This document shows positions 1-9,335 of a DNA stretch of 64,000 nucleotides, piece after piece. Within the stretch, counting starts at the first letter, position 1; each line of letters opens with the position of its first letter. The translations under genes were made by a program, and so were the position numbers. The notes under the pieces are model-generated. The model searched no databases. It was not told where the DNA came from and was given only the letters and a program-made list of their open reading frames with translations. Origin of the DNA: Mesorhizobium sp. B2-8-5 (GTDB taxonomy: Bacteria > Pseudomonadota > Alphaproteobacteria > Rhizobiales > Rhizobiaceae); NCBI RefSeq assembly GCF_006440675.2, contig NZ_CP083951.1:2885501-2949500 (forward strand), given 5' to 3'.

Positions 1-682
1 GCATCGAAACCACCGTCAGGTCTCCGCCCAGAAGCGACGGCGTGACAAAGAAACCCAGCGAGGTGACGAAGACGATCGTGCAGCCCACCGCCACGTTGGG
101 CATGGAAAGCGGCAGGGTGACGGCGAGGAACTGGCGCCATGGATTGGCTCCGAGCACCGCCGCCGCGCGCGGAAGGTTGGGGTCTATGGCGCGCAGGCCA
201 TTGAGGATGGGCACGACGATGAACGGCACCATGATGTAGGTCATGGCGATCATCACCCCCAGGCCGTTGTCGATGAAGCGGATCGGATCCTCGATAAGGC
301 CGATGCCGACCAGGATGGAGTTGACCGGGCCCTTGCGGCCGAGAAGGATCATCCAGGCAAAGGAGCGGATCACCGTACTCGCCCAGAAGGGCAGGAAGAT
401 CAGGAATATGCCGATGGTGGCCCATCGGCCCCTGAGCCGCGCCAGCACATAGGCTATCGGGTAGGCGATCAGCAGCGAAAAGATCGTCACCATCGCCGCG
501 ACATAGAAGGTGTTGTAGAGGACAGTCCTGATGCCCTGGTCGGTCACGACCTTCGCGTATTCCGCCCCGATCCCTTGCTGGCCGCTGAAACTCTCCGTCC
601 CGATCACCGCCATCGGCGCGAGGAAGAAGGGCGTCAGCAGCAAGGCGACGGGAAGGTAGAGCAGGAAGCTGCGGTGCTTCAT
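1..682 (-). CDS. ABC transporter permease, PotB-like (3' end outside window)
   Basis: Inner-membrane permease of a spermidine/putrescine-type (PotB family) importer, inferred. I translated it by hand because it runs off the left edge: 227 codons are visible. It starts MKHRSFLLYLPV, with a first membrane helix at residues 7-27, others near 57-80, 88-112 and 141-161, and the cytoplasmic EAA-type loop around residues 172-192 (AAAVLGANPWRQF), which contacts the ATPase. The ATG follows a 187-bp gap after the binding-protein gene on the same strand, so the two likely form one operon. A long hairpin lies between them. The ATPase and second permease would be expected beyond the window. Substrate specificity cannot be read from this part. 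Confidence 0.85.
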   Translation of the reverse strand, partial: MKHRSFLLYLPVALLLTPFFLAPMAVIGTESFSGQQGIGAEYAKVVTDQGIRTVLYNTFYVAAMVTIFSLLIAYPIAYVLARLRGRWATIGIFLIFLPFWASTVIRSFAWMILLGRKGPVNSILVGIGLIEDPIRFIDNGLGVMIAMTYIMVPFIVVPILNGLRAIDPNLPRAAAVLGANPWRQFLAVTLPLSMPNVAVGCTIVFVTSLGFFVTPSLLGGDLTVVSM

Positions 683-812
683 GACGTCAACATATCCTCA
701 CATGCGGATCCGGGCGTGTTGGACGGCGCAACCACTTCAACAGATTGTCAGGCTCTCGCACAAGCGGCGCTGGCGGCGTCGAATTGGCGAGCAGTGTCGA
801 ATTGGCACGAAA

Positions 813-854
813 GACGGGACTGCGCGGGTAACGAGTCGCCCGCGCAGTCCCGTC
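813..854 (-). terminator. Intercistronic hairpin between binding-protein and permease genes
   Basis: A perfect 16-bp inverted repeat (arm GACGGGACTGCGCGGG) with a 10-nt loop lies 15 bp after the stop of the binding-protein gene on the minus strand. It is followed only by TTTCG, so a full intrinsic terminator is uncertain. Such hairpins commonly protect the binding-protein mRNA and lower downstream expression. Confidence 0.6.
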
Positions 855-869
855 CCGGGAGGGTCCCGC

Positions 870-1928
870 TTATTTCGTCACGACCCAGGTGTTGAAGCGG
901 TCGTAGATCTTGGTGCCGTTCTCGAGCCAGTAATCGCCATCAATCGCGACCGAAAGCTTACGGTTTTCCGGCGAGCTCGGCATGCGCGCGCGCTCCTCCG
1001 GCGACAGGATGTCGAACGCCTTGTCGTTCGTCGGTCCATAGGGGATCAGCTTGGAGAAGGCGGCTTGGACTTCCGGGTCCATGCAATGCGCGATGAACTT
1101 CATCGCGGTGTCGCGGTTGCGGCCACCCTTCGGCAGGCTCCAGATGCCGGGCGTGTGCAGCGAGTAGTCGAACGTATAATCGATCGGGCCGCCCTGCTGC
1201 TTGACCGGGTCGACACGGCCGTTCCAGCACATGCCGAAATCGGCGTCGCCATTGGCGAGAAGCTGGGCGCTCTGCGCGCCGGACGTCCACCAGGTGATGG
1301 ACGAACGGATGCCGTCGAGCATGGCGAAGGCGCGGTCGATATCCAGCGGATAGAGCTTGTCCAGAGTCTGGCCGGCGCCCAGCGCCGCCACTTCCATGGT
1401 CTGCGCGGCGTTCTTCCAGAGTGTCCTGCGACCCTTGATCTTCGGATCGAAGAATTCCTGCCAGTTCTTCGGGCGGCCGTCCTTGGAATCGGTGTTCCAG
1501 CTAAGGACGCAGCCGGCGATGTAGCACGACGTCCAGTATTTGCTGGCGGCGCCAGCGATGAGCCCTTCCTTCGGAACGACGCTGTAGTCGATCTCGTCGA
1601 GGAGGCCGGCAACGGCCAGCGGCGCGGCTTCCGAGGAATCCGTATCCGTGACGTCGATGTCGACTGCGCCGGCCTCGACCATCGCCTTCAGGCGGGCGCC
1701 TTCCATGTAAGGGGCGCTGATGATCTTGATGCCGTTTTTCTTCTCGAAGGTGTTGAAACATGCGGCCTTGAACGCATCGCCCAGCGCGCCGCCGCCATTG
1801 GCGACGGAGAGCGACGTCGGCGCCGCCCGGCCGATCGCCGGCATTGCAAGAAATGATGCCGCGGCGGCCGTACCGGCGCCCAGCTTCAGCACGCTGCGTC
1901 TGCTCAGACCATTCTTGGTAGTGTTCAT
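870..1928 (-). CDS. ABC transporter substrate-binding protein, PotD/spermidine-type, Tat-exported
   Basis: Periplasmic binding protein of 352 aa, in the polyamine/opine class (SBP_bac_1/8-like). The N-terminus carries a twin-arginine signal: Arg10-Arg11 in SRRSVLKLG, then a hydrophobic stretch ending near PAIGRA. I chose the ATG at 1928 over longer in-frame starts because AAAGGGGA sits just upstream and the Tat signal begins there. It precedes the PotB-like permease on the same strand. It is divergent from an aminotransferase gene, which suggests that the imported compound carries an amino group (inference). The intergenic 1929-2221 holds the divergent promoters and no further gene that I can support. 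Confidence 0.88.
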   Translation of the reverse strand: MNTTKNGLSRRSVLKLGAGTAAAASFLAMPAIGRAAPTSLSVANGGGALGDAFKAACFNTFEKKNGIKIISAPYMEGARLKAMVEAGAVDIDVTDTDSSEAAPLAVAGLLDEIDYSVVPKEGLIAGAASKYWTSCYIAGCVLSWNTDSKDGRPKNWQEFFDPKIKGRRTLWKNAAQTMEVAALGAGQTLDKLYPLDIDRAFAMLDGIRSSITWWTSGAQSAQLLANGDADFGMCWNGRVDPVKQQGGPIDYTFDYSLHTPGIWSLPKGGRNRDTAMKFIAHCMDPEVQAAFSKLIPYGPTNDKAFDILSPEERARMPSSPENRKLSVAIDGDYWLENGTKIYDRFNTWVVTK

Positions 1929-2221
1929 GGATTCCCCTTTGGATTTTTGATTTCCGGTTTCGGTGACGCCGCGTCTTTTGCCGACCGGCCGAGCTCGGAG
2001 CCCCCAGGCAAGGCTGGCTTCTCCGACGATCGATCCTGCCATCAGCTTTTCTCCTCGGACGCTCGGCGCAGCGAGCCGGTCTGCGGTGGCGGCGAATGCG
2101 TCCGCATTGCCCGGCTCCCGGGTTTTGTAGCGGAAAAGCAGCCGGCAATCCATCGGATTCATCATTGATAGTAGATATTTTTCTTGCTATAGGCTGCATC
2201 GCAAATAGGGAAATCACATCA

Positions 2222-3505
2222 ATGACTTGGTCTAACCGTCGGAATTCAGAGCTGCTGGAACGCGCCCGCCGCGTCATACCGGGTGGTATGTATGGCCATG
2301 AATCTACAGCGCTTTTGCCCTCCGACTTCCCGCAGTTCTTCAGCCGCGCCAGCGGCGCGAGGCTGTGGGATGTCGATGGCAATGAATATATCGACTATCT
2401 GAGCGCTTATGGGCCTAATCTATTTGGCTATGGAAATGCCGACGTCGAGGCCGCCGCGCGCCGGCAGGCCGAACTCGGCGACACTATGACCGGACCGTCG
2501 CACCTGATGGTCGAACTGGCCGAAGCGATGGTCTCGATGGTCTCCCACGCCGATTGGGCGATGTTCTGCAAGAACGGCAGCGACGCCACGTCCATGGCGA
2601 TGACGATCGCGCGCGCCTATTCCAAACGCCGCAAGATCTTGGTGGCGACCGGCGCGTATCACGGCTCCCAGCCCTGGTGCACGCCGAACCGCACCGGCAT
2701 CGTCGATGACGAGCGGCGCCAGATCATCGCCTACGAGTACAACAACATCGAAAGCCTCGAGGCCGCGGTGCGGTCGGCCGACGGCGACGTCGCCGGCATT
2801 TTCGCCACGCCGTTCAAGCACGAGGTCTTTGCCGATCAGTTGATCCCCTCCGAAGCGTTCGCCAAGGCCGCGCGCAAGATTTGCGATGCCGTCGACGCGC
2901 CGCTCATCGTCGACGACGTCCGCGCCGGTTTCAGGCTGGCGCGGGACTGCTCGTGGTCAATCCTGGGAGTGGAACCCGACATCAGCTGCTGGGGCAAGGC
3001 CATTGCCAACGGCCATCCGATCTCGGCGATGATGGGGTCGCAGCGTTTCTACGCCGCCGCTCGTTCCATCTTCGCCACCGGCTCCTTCTGGTTCTCCGCC
3101 GTCCCGATGGCGGCCGGCGTCGAGACGCTGCGGCTGATCCGCGAAACCAAGTATCTGGAACATACCGTGGAGTTGGGCGACAAGTTGCGTGCGGGCCTCG
3201 ATGAGCAGGCCGCCGCCTTTGGCTTCTCGTTGCGCCAGACCGGTCCGTCGCAGATGCCGCAGATCCTGTTCCATGACGATCCGGACATGCGCCTCGGCTA
3301 TGCCTGGGTGACGAACGCCCTCAAGCATGGCGTCTATTTCCATCCGTATCACAACATGTTCCTGAACGCGGCCATGACGGCGGCCGACATCGAGCAGACG
3401 TTGAAGGCGAGCGAGCAGGCCTTCGCGGATCTCAAGGCCGAGCGCACGCGAATTCCTGCAAACGAGAATCCGCTCGTCCTGGCAAGGCTCAAAGTCGCTC
3501 GCTGA
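2222..3505 (+). CDS. Class III aminotransferase, glutamate-1-semialdehyde aminomutase-like
   Basis: PLP enzyme of 427 aa in the fold-type I, class III family, closest in pattern to glutamate-1-semialdehyde 2,1-aminomutase. Visible landmarks are the AYHG motif (residues 145-148), the cofactor-aspartate region at 230-238 reading VDDVRAGFR, and the PLP lysine Lys259 in WGKAIANG. The usual DEV triplet is DDV here. It is not expected to be HemL, because Rhizobiales make 5-aminolevulinate by the HemA/Shemin route. The context (amine-type importer on one side, malonic semialdehyde reductase on the other) points to a catabolic omega- or beta-amino transaminase. The start follows TAGGGA at a reasonable distance. 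A paralogue lies at 23081. Confidence 0.85.
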   Translation: MTWSNRRNSELLERARRVIPGGMYGHESTALLPSDFPQFFSRASGARLWDVDGNEYIDYLSAYGPNLFGYGNADVEAAARRQAELGDTMTGPSHLMVELAEAMVSMVSHADWAMFCKNGSDATSMAMTIARAYSKRRKILVATGAYHGSQPWCTPNRTGIVDDERRQIIAYEYNNIESLEAAVRSADGDVAGIFATPFKHEVFADQLIPSEAFAKAARKICDAVDAPLIVDDVRAGFRLARDCSWSILGVEPDISCWGKAIANGHPISAMMGSQRFYAAARSIFATGSFWFSAVPMAAGVETLRLIRETKYLEHTVELGDKLRAGLDEQAAAFGFSLRQTGPSQMPQILFHDDPDMRLGYAWVTNALKHGVYFHPYHNMFLNAAMTAADIEQTLKASEQAFADLKAERTRIPANENPLVLARLKVAR

Positions 3506-3609
3506 AGACGGACCTTGCGGCGGTCCGCCGGATACGGAGCGCCGTATCTTCGGGAGAATATCACCGAATCGTCAGGCACCCTGGTCGCATGAGACGGGGG
3601 CCTGAATTC

Positions 3610-4203
3610 ATGCCCAAGGACGCGCGGATCGCAATGAACGACTACAGCATTTTCACGGAAGCCCGCACACACAACAAGTGGACGGACAGGCCGGTCTCCG
3701 ACGATACGCTGAGGCAGCTCTACGACCTCTTGAAGATGGCGCCGACTTCGGCGAATTGCTCTCCCGGCAGGTTCGTCTTTGTCAGGTCGCCCGAAGCCAA
3801 GGAAAAACTCCGGCCGGCCCTAAGCAGCGGCAATTCCGCCAAGACCATGGCGGCGCCGGTCACCGCGATCGTTGCTTATGACGAAGCCTTCTACGACCGA
3901 TTGCCGGAGCTCTTCCCACATACGGACGCGCGCTCCTGGTTCACGTCGAGCCCCGATATCGCGCATGAGACCGCCTTTCGCAACGGCACCCTCCAGGGCG
4001 GTTACCTCATCCTCGCCGCCCGCATGCTGGGGCTCGATGCCGGACCGATGTCCGGTTTCAAGAACCATCTCGTCGACGAGGCCTTCTTCGCGGGAACGAC
4101 CTGGAAGAGCAACTTCCTGGTCAATCTGGGCTATGGCGATCCGGCAGGCCTGTTTCCGCGGTTGCCCCGGCTTGCCTTTGAAAATGCATGCCGGATCGCT
4201 TGA
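3610..4203 (+). CDS. rutE: RutE-like malonic semialdehyde reductase (nitroreductase family)
   Basis: FMN-dependent nitroreductase-fold protein of about 197 aa. It matches the RutE subgroup, which reduces malonic semialdehyde to 3-hydroxypropionate in pyrimidine-ring catabolism. RutE-typical blocks are all present: EARTHN near the start, [36 protein letters not shown] and GYGD. The start is uncertain (in-frame ATGs at 3589, 3610 and 3634); 3610 has a GGGGG stretch upstream and gives the usual family length. No other rut gene is near. It follows the aminotransferase by 104 bp on the same strand, so it may detoxify a 3-oxo acid made by transamination (inference). A strong terminator follows. Confidence 0.85.
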   Translation: MPKDARIAMNDYSIFTEARTHNKWTDRPVSDDTLRQLYDLLKMAPTSANCSPGRFVFVRSPEAKEKLRPALSSGNSAKTMAAPVTAIVAYDEAFYDRLPELFPHTDARSWFTSSPDIAHETAFRNGTLQGGYLILAARMLGLDAGPMSGFKNHLVDEAFFAGTTWKSNFLVNLGYGDPAGLFPRLPRLAFENACRIA

Positions 4204-4224
4204 ACAGGCAATCCTGGAAATGCG

Positions 4225-4258
4225 AAAGGCTGCGGCCCTCATGGTCCGCAGCCTTTTT
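4225..4258. terminator. Bidirectional intrinsic terminator between convergent genes
   Basis: Perfect 11-bp stem AAAGGCTGCGG / CCGCAGCCTTT with a 10-nt loop, ending in a run of five T on the plus strand. It lies 21 bp after the rutE stop and between two converging genes, so it probably ends transcripts from the plus strand and perhaps from both. Confidence 0.8.
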
Positions 4259-4312
4259 CGTCCGAGCGGCCCGCTGTCCGCCGTTCGAGCTGAGGCGGCT
4301 GTCCGTCGGCTT

Positions 4313-5272
4313 TCAATAATTGATGGCGAAGCTGCGCATCGGATCGTAATGAGCTTCCCAATAAGCCTTCCAGATTGTTTTGCTGAGCGGACCGACTTCT
4401 CCGCTGCCTACCGGCACCCCGTCCAATTTGGTGATCGGCATGACGCCGCCGGCCGTGGTGACGAACAACAGTTCATCGCAATCATAGGCGGCGCTCACCG
4501 GGACGTCCTCGACATGGCACTCGACGCCATGCGCCTTGGCGACCTCCAGCACGGTCTTGCGCGTCACGCCTTCCAGCACGCCACGCTTCGGTGTCCGCAG
4601 CACGCCGTCCTTGATGATGCAGACGTTGAAGCCGGAACCTTCGGTCAGATTGCCGTCCCCGTCCGTCAGGATCGGGTAGTTGGCGCCGCGATCACGCGCC
4701 TCCAGCATGCCGCGCACGAAATCGCCCCACTGCAGGTTCTTCACAGTCGGGTCGATGGCGCCTGGCGGCACGCGACGAACGTCGCGTGCGATGACGGCCG
4801 AGCCGCCGGTCTTCTGAAGTTCCTCACCCATCACCCACAAGAAGGGCTGCACCATGAGGTAGAGGTTGTTCTCGATTTCATCGGGGCTGTACTGGCGGAT
4901 GAATTTCAGGCCGCGCGTCACGATCATGCACACATAAGCGTCCCGAATGCCGCTCCTTGCCGCCATCTCCACCAGCTTCTGCCGGATGCCGTGGCAGTCG
5001 AGCGAGCTGCGCAGCCGCAACTGCTTCAGGCTGCGCTCGAAACGGTCGAGATGATCATCGAGCCGGAAGAAGCGGCCATCCCAGATCGAGGGTACATCAT
5101 AGGTCAGATCGGAATGGAGGAATCCCTGGTCGAGAATAGGGATGCGGGCTTCGTGGATCGGATAAAGCTCACCCTCGACATAGGCCACCCCCTTCGCGAA
5201 CGGATTGTCGCTGGCCTCGAGTTCGGCAACGCGCTTGCGGTAGGCGTCGAAAATGAAGTCGGTATATGCCAC
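4313..5272 (-). CDS. Class IV aminotransferase, (R)-selective amine transaminase-like
   Basis: PLP fold-type IV enzyme of 319 aa. From memory it aligns almost end to end with the (R)-selective amine transaminase of Aspergillus terreus. Shared blocks are [22 protein letters not shown] (His53, Tyr58), [24 protein letters not shown] with a downstream Arg126, [11 protein letters not shown] (catalytic Lys178, Trp182), NLTEGSGFN (Glu211) and [10 protein letters not shown]. It would move the amino group of an amine or D-configured donor to pyruvate. Translation starts at GTG behind GGAGG, seven bases away. It has its own promoter with a perfect palindrome. A branched-chain or D-alanine aminotransferase is the alternative, but the motifs fit those less well. 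Confidence 0.85.
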   Translation of the reverse strand: MAYTDFIFDAYRKRVAELEASDNPFAKGVAYVEGELYPIHEARIPILDQGFLHSDLTYDVPSIWDGRFFRLDDHLDRFERSLKQLRLRSSLDCHGIRQKLVEMAARSGIRDAYVCMIVTRGLKFIRQYSPDEIENNLYLMVQPFLWVMGEELQKTGGSAVIARDVRRVPPGAIDPTVKNLQWGDFVRGMLEARDRGANYPILTDGDGNLTEGSGFNVCIIKDGVLRTPKRGVLEGVTRKTVLEVAKAHGVECHVEDVPVSAAYDCDELLFVTTAGGVMPITKLDGVPVGSGEVGPLSKTIWKAYWEAHYDPMRSFAINY

Positions 5273-5286
5273 GGGGCAGCCTCCAC

Positions 5287-5310
5287 GTTAGTCGATTTTT
5301 ATCGACTAAC
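5287..5310. promoter_or_regulatory. Perfect palindromic operator upstream of the (R)-amine transaminase-like gene
   Basis: Ten-bp arms GTTAGTCGAT / ATCGACTAAC separated by TTTT. It lies 15 bp upstream of the GTG start and directly downstream of the proposed -10 element, a classic repressor position. I found no second copy in the window, so the cognate regulator is probably encoded elsewhere. Confidence 0.7.
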
Positions 5311-5312
5311 CA

Positions 5313-5341
5313 AAAATGCGATCAAGACATTGATTTGTCAA
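5313..5341 (-). promoter_or_regulatory. Predicted sigma-70 promoter for the (R)-amine transaminase-like gene
   Basis: On the minus strand TTGACA (a perfect -35, positions 5336-5341) is followed after exactly 17 bp by CATTTT (a weak -10, 5313-5318). The palindrome begins two bases further downstream. The -10 is poor, so confidence is moderate. Confidence 0.45.
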
Positions 5342-5448
5342 CGAGATTCGAGCGGCAATTTACTGCTATGATTGTGCCAGGATAGCAATTGCGGTGGCCA
5401 GGACAGGCGCCCCACCACTGCGGCAATCCAGGAATCTGGTCGAATGGA

Positions 5449-5488
5449 CTGTATCCGCGAGGGCTCCTCAAAGGCCTCGCGGATACAG
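5449..5488 (-). terminator. Hairpin after orphan binding-protein gene
   Basis: Perfect 14-bp inverted repeat CTGTATCCGCGAGG / CCTCGCGGATACAG with a 12-nt loop, nine bases after the stop codon of the upstream binding-protein gene. No T-tract follows on the minus strand, so it may stabilise the mRNA or act as a factor-dependent terminator. Confidence 0.6.
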
Positions 5489-5497
5489 GGATGTCGC

Positions 5498-7108
5498 TCA
5501 GTCGTCGAGCGTGATCTCGTAGAGCGGAACGTTTGAGCTCGGTGAATTGCGAACCCCGTGGACCTTGCTGCCATAGGCCAGGATCGTGTTCGGGCTGATC
5601 ATCGGAATGATGACGTTCTGCGCTTTGATCTTCTCGCCGATATCGAAATAGATTTTCTCCGCCTTTTCGGGCGCTGATTTGAGCGCTTCCGCCAGCATCG
5701 TCTTTGAGTCAGGAAGGACGAAGGAGGGGTCGGTGGCGGCACCCGCGCGCTTGGCCCAGGGTGTATCCGGGGCAAGGCCGAAGTAGTTCACATACTGGGA
5801 GGTGCCGTAGAAGTCGGGCGCGAAGAAGACGAAGGTGATCGGAATGTGATCCTTCGTCGCCGCCTCGCGCCAGTTCGGGAACTCGACGGGCTTGAGCTCC
5901 AGCTTGATGTTCACCGCCGCCAGATCCTGCTGGATCTTCTGCATGGCCAGGGTGAAATCGACGCCGTAGACGTTGAGCTTCGGATAGGTCGCCTCTAGCG
6001 TGAAGCCGTCGGCGTGCCCTGCCTTGGCCAGCAATTCCTTTGCCTTGTCGGGGCTGTATTCCGGGATCGAGTGCCCGGCCCCGCCCGGGAAGTCCAGAGG
6101 GAAGGGCACCGAGATCAGCCGGCCATTGCCTTCGCCCAGCGTGAAGTCGACAAGCGATTTGCGGTCGACGGCGAGCGAGATGGCTTCACGGATATCGGCC
6201 GTGATCGGGAACGGGTTGGCGACCGCGCCTGGGCTGATGGCGAGGTAGACGAAGTTGTTGGACGGAGCCGACTCCGTCTTCACGTTCGGACCGGTGAGCG
6301 TCTTGGCCGTTTCCGGATCGATGTTCATGGCGACGTCGGCCTGGCCGCTCTGCAGAAGCTGGGCCTGAGCCACGGCATCGCCGACCTGACGGATGACGAT
6401 CTCGTCGACCTTCGCCGGCTCGCGCCAGTATTTCTCGTTCCGCTTCAGCCTGAGCTCGGCCCCCGGCTGGTAGGATTCGAGCACGAACGGACCGGCGCCG
6501 GCCGAGTGCGCGAGGAACCACGGTTCGGCCTGGTCCGACTGCGCGGCGTCGGCCGCTGCCGTGGCCTTGCCCTCCGACTGGGCGACGTCGCTGTTGATGA
6601 CGCCAAAATAGCTCGCCGCCAGCACGTTCAGCAGTTCGGAATTGGGCTCGGCGGTCTTGACCACTACGGTCTCGGCGTCGGGAGTCTCGATCGACGAGAT
6701 GCTGGCGGCGAGGTCGGACGGGCTGCCCTTGATGTTCTTCAGGCGCTCCCACGACCATTTCACGTCCTTCGCCTCGACCTTGGAGCCGTCGGAGAAAGTC
6801 GCTTTGGAATTGAGCTTGAAGGTGAAGACCGTCTGGTCGTCGTTGACCGTCCAGCTCTCGGCGATGACCGGAACCAGCTTGTTGTCCTTGTCCAGCGCCA
6901 GCAGCCCGTCATAGACGGCCGCATTGTAGATCATGCAGGTGTCGCACCAGCTCCTGTCGATATCGAGCGAATTGACGTCCATGTCGCGGGCGATGACCAG
7001 CGTCTTGGCCTCCGCCGGCATTGCCGTGGCGGCCAGACCGCCAAGCATCGTCGCCGCCGCAAGGCTCTTCCAGTGTCTAGAAATACGGTTGAAGTTCCCC
7101 AGTCTCAT
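5498..7108 (-). CDS. Peptide/dipeptide-type ABC substrate-binding protein (SBP_bac_5), orphan
   Basis: Periplasmic binding protein of 536 aa in the Dpp/Opp family. A Sec signal spans residues 1-34, with likely cleavage after PAEA. Family features include an early IYNAAVYDGL segment, FKLNSKATFSDG and the long two-lobed C-terminus. AGAAGGAG lies seven bases before the ATG at 7108; an ATG six bases further upstream is too close to that site. It begins 28 bp after the E1 dehydrogenase gene, so it is co-transcribed with acyl-CoA enzymes. No permease or ATPase is adjacent. It could dock on the Dpp-type importer encoded at 14563-18414 (inference). Confidence 0.9.
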   Translation of the reverse strand: MRLGNFNRISRHWKSLAAATMLGGLAATAMPAEAKTLVIARDMDVNSLDIDRSWCDTCMIYNAAVYDGLLALDKDNKLVPVIAESWTVNDDQTVFTFKLNSKATFSDGSKVEAKDVKWSWERLKNIKGSPSDLAASISSIETPDAETVVVKTAEPNSELLNVLAASYFGVINSDVAQSEGKATAAADAAQSDQAEPWFLAHSAGAGPFVLESYQPGAELRLKRNEKYWREPAKVDEIVIRQVGDAVAQAQLLQSGQADVAMNIDPETAKTLTGPNVKTESAPSNNFVYLAISPGAVANPFPITADIREAISLAVDRKSLVDFTLGEGNGRLISVPFPLDFPGGAGHSIPEYSPDKAKELLAKAGHADGFTLEATYPKLNVYGVDFTLAMQKIQQDLAAVNIKLELKPVEFPNWREAATKDHIPITFVFFAPDFYGTSQYVNYFGLAPDTPWAKRAGAATDPSFVLPDSKTMLAEALKSAPEKAEKIYFDIGEKIKAQNVIIPMISPNTILAYGSKVHGVRNSPSSNVPLYEITLDD

Positions 7109-7136
7109 TATCATGCTCCTTCTGGCATTTTTCAGT

Positions 7137-9314
7137 TCAGGCACTTTGGGCAATCAACTCCATCGCCTGGCGCAGTCTCTCGGCGGATCCCAGCGCGGCC
7201 TTGTTTAAAACGGCCGAAACGACAGGCGCTGAAAGGCTGCCGGTGACGTGGAGTATTTCGTGGTCGAGATCGTCGAAGGCGCGCGCCTGGATCTCGGCGA
7301 TCCAGTGGCGGCCAAGCGAAAGGCCGCTCGCGACCTGTTCGACGATGATGACCCGGTTTGTCTTGGCTACGGACGACAGCACGAGAGCCCAGTCGGTCGA
7401 GAGTTGGCCGATGCTGCGCATGTCGATTATTTCGGCGTCGACGCCGGTTTCCTCCGCGACCTTCACGGCGGTGGGAACCATGACGGATGTCGCGAGAACC
7501 GTGCAGGCGCCGCCAGGCTGGACGATCTTGGCCTTGCCGAACGGGATGCAGTAGTCGCGCTCGTCGCGCGGAACCAGGCTTTCGCGCTGATAGAACTCGA
7601 CATGTTCGATGATCGCGACGGGGTCGTTGGTCTTCAGCGCCGTGTTCAGCAATCCGACATAATCGAACGCCGTCGTCGGCGAGACCACGTGCCAGCCGGG
7701 GAACATCCTGAACAGCGCCGCCGGGTCGCTCGAATGCTGCGAGCCGTAGCCGGTGTGCGGGGAAACGCGCACCCGCATGATGAGCGGCACGGGAAATCCA
7801 TCGCCGAACATGTGCCTCACCTTGGCGATGCCGTTGGCGATCTGATCGGCCGCCACGAAGCAGAAATCGCCGAACATGATTTCGACGATGGGCCGCAACC
7901 CGCGCAGCGCAGCGCCAAGCGCCACGCCGGTGAAGCCGTTCTCGGCGATCGGCATGGCCAGCACGCGACCGGGAAACTGCTCGAGGGCGGACCGGGTAAA
8001 GCCGCTCACCCCGCCACGCAAGCGATGGACGTCCTCGCCGAGCACGATGATGGTCGGGTCGGCGGCCATCGCCGCGCCCAGCGCTTCGCCGGCAGCGGTG
8101 ACGAACCGCGCCTTCACCAATTGGTCGGGCGCAAAATCTTCGATCTCGCGATATTTTAGCCCTTCGGCTTCGGCGGGCGGCGCCAGGATGCCGGTGTCGA
8201 CGGACTGCGCGGCGGGCCAGAGGCCGTCCGGGATGCGAAGCTGGTTGCTGCCTGGCGCCGTTTCGGTCAAACGGCTGGCGGCCGACTGGACGACCGTCGT
8301 CACGCGCTCATCGATCAGGGCCAGCGCGGCGCTGTCGAGAATCCCCAGTTTGCCGAGGCGCGCCTCCGCCAGGCGAAGCGGATCGCGCTTCAGCCATTCC
8401 TGCTCTTCTTCCTTGCCGCGATAGCCAAACTCGCTTCCGGCCTTGCTGCCGCTCTGATGGAAGTATCGGTAGCATTTCGCTTCGATGACCACCGGGCCGC
8501 GCCCCGCGCGGATCGTCTCGACGGCGTCGGACATCGCGCGATGCACCGCGACCACATCCATGCCGTCGCATTCGATGCCGGTGAAGCCGAGCATCGGACC
8601 GCGCGAGGCGATCCGATGTTCGGCCGTCACGTCGTCGATATGCGTGGACACGGCGTAGAGATTGTTTTCGACGAAGAAGATGACGGGCAGCTTGTAGGCG
8701 GCCGCGATGTTCATCGATTCATAGGTTGCGCCCTGCAGCGAGGCGCCGTCGCCGAAGAAAGCGACCGAGATCCCGTCCCTGCCGAGGATGTCGTCGGCAA
8801 GCGCGTATCCGACGGCATGCGGAATGTTGCCGCCGACGATGGCGCTGGTGCCGGCCACGCCGGACTCCGCGTGGCGCATATGCATCGAGCCGCCGCGGCC
8901 TCCGCAATAGCCCGGCGAGAGACCCATGATTTCGGCCATGAAGCGGTGCACGGCGTCATCCATCGGCGGCGTGAAGTCCTGGCTCAGTATGTCGAAATCC
9001 GGCTCGGTCTGCGCGTTGACCAGCTTGGTCAGCACCTGGTGATGCGCGCGGTGCGTGCCGTTGATCTGATCGCAGGCGCGCAGCATCGAAACGGCTCCCA
9101 CGGCCGCCGCCTCCTGGCCGATGCTGGCATGGGCAGGGCCATGGATGAGGCCGGCCTTCTCCAGGTCGAGGATCTTTTCCTCGAAGCGCCGGATCAGCTT
9201 CATCTGGGCGTAGAGGCGAACCAGCTCTTGCGCGGGCAGGCTCGACCAGTCGGACTCGTCCGCTTCGATCCGGTACCACGGCGCCGAAGGCTTCAACTCA
9301 TGCTTTTGGACCAA
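7137..9314 (-). CDS. Fused alpha-beta E1 thiamine-diphosphate 2-oxo-acid dehydrogenase-type protein
   Basis: A 725-aa protein joining an E1-alpha domain (about residues 30-350) and an E1-beta transketolase-like domain (about 385-715). The ThDP motif is GDG at 188-190 to Asn217-Asn218; HRAHH (88-92) and GGRGGSMHM (138-146) are typical E1-alpha signatures. Family members decarboxylate pyruvate, branched-chain 2-oxo acids or acetoin and pass the acyl group to an E2 lipoyl protein. No E2 or E3 gene is present in the window. The start is TTG, chosen because GGGGAGGAG lies seven bases upstream. It shares an operon with a hydratase and a hydroxyacyl-CoA dehydrogenase. A similar fusion occurs at 33174. 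Confidence 0.88.
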   Translation of the reverse strand: MVQKHELKPSAPWYRIEADESDWSSLPAQELVRLYAQMKLIRRFEEKILDLEKAGLIHGPAHASIGQEAAAVGAVSMLRACDQINGTHRAHHQVLTKLVNAQTEPDFDILSQDFTPPMDDAVHRFMAEIMGLSPGYCGGRGGSMHMRHAESGVAGTSAIVGGNIPHAVGYALADDILGRDGISVAFFGDGASLQGATYESMNIAAAYKLPVIFFVENNLYAVSTHIDDVTAEHRIASRGPMLGFTGIECDGMDVVAVHRAMSDAVETIRAGRGPVVIEAKCYRYFHQSGSKAGSEFGYRGKEEEQEWLKRDPLRLAEARLGKLGILDSAALALIDERVTTVVQSAASRLTETAPGSNQLRIPDGLWPAAQSVDTGILAPPAEAEGLKYREIEDFAPDQLVKARFVTAAGEALGAAMAADPTIIVLGEDVHRLRGGVSGFTRSALEQFPGRVLAMPIAENGFTGVALGAALRGLRPIVEIMFGDFCFVAADQIANGIAKVRHMFGDGFPVPLIMRVRVSPHTGYGSQHSSDPAALFRMFPGWHVVSPTTAFDYVGLLNTALKTNDPVAIIEHVEFYQRESLVPRDERDYCIPFGKAKIVQPGGACTVLATSVMVPTAVKVAEETGVDAEIIDMRSIGQLSTDWALVLSSVAKTNRVIIVEQVASGLSLGRHWIAEIQARAFDDLDHEILHVTGSLSAPVVSAVLNKAALGSAERLRQAMELIAQSA

Positions 9315-9335
9315 CTCAACTCCTCCCCGGCATGC

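Noticed and set aside
2222..3505. Calling this gene hemL (glutamate-1-semialdehyde aminomutase of haem synthesis)
   Set aside because: Alphaproteobacteria normally use 5-aminolevulinate synthase; the DDV variation, the paralogue at 23081 and the catabolic neighbours argue for a transaminase.
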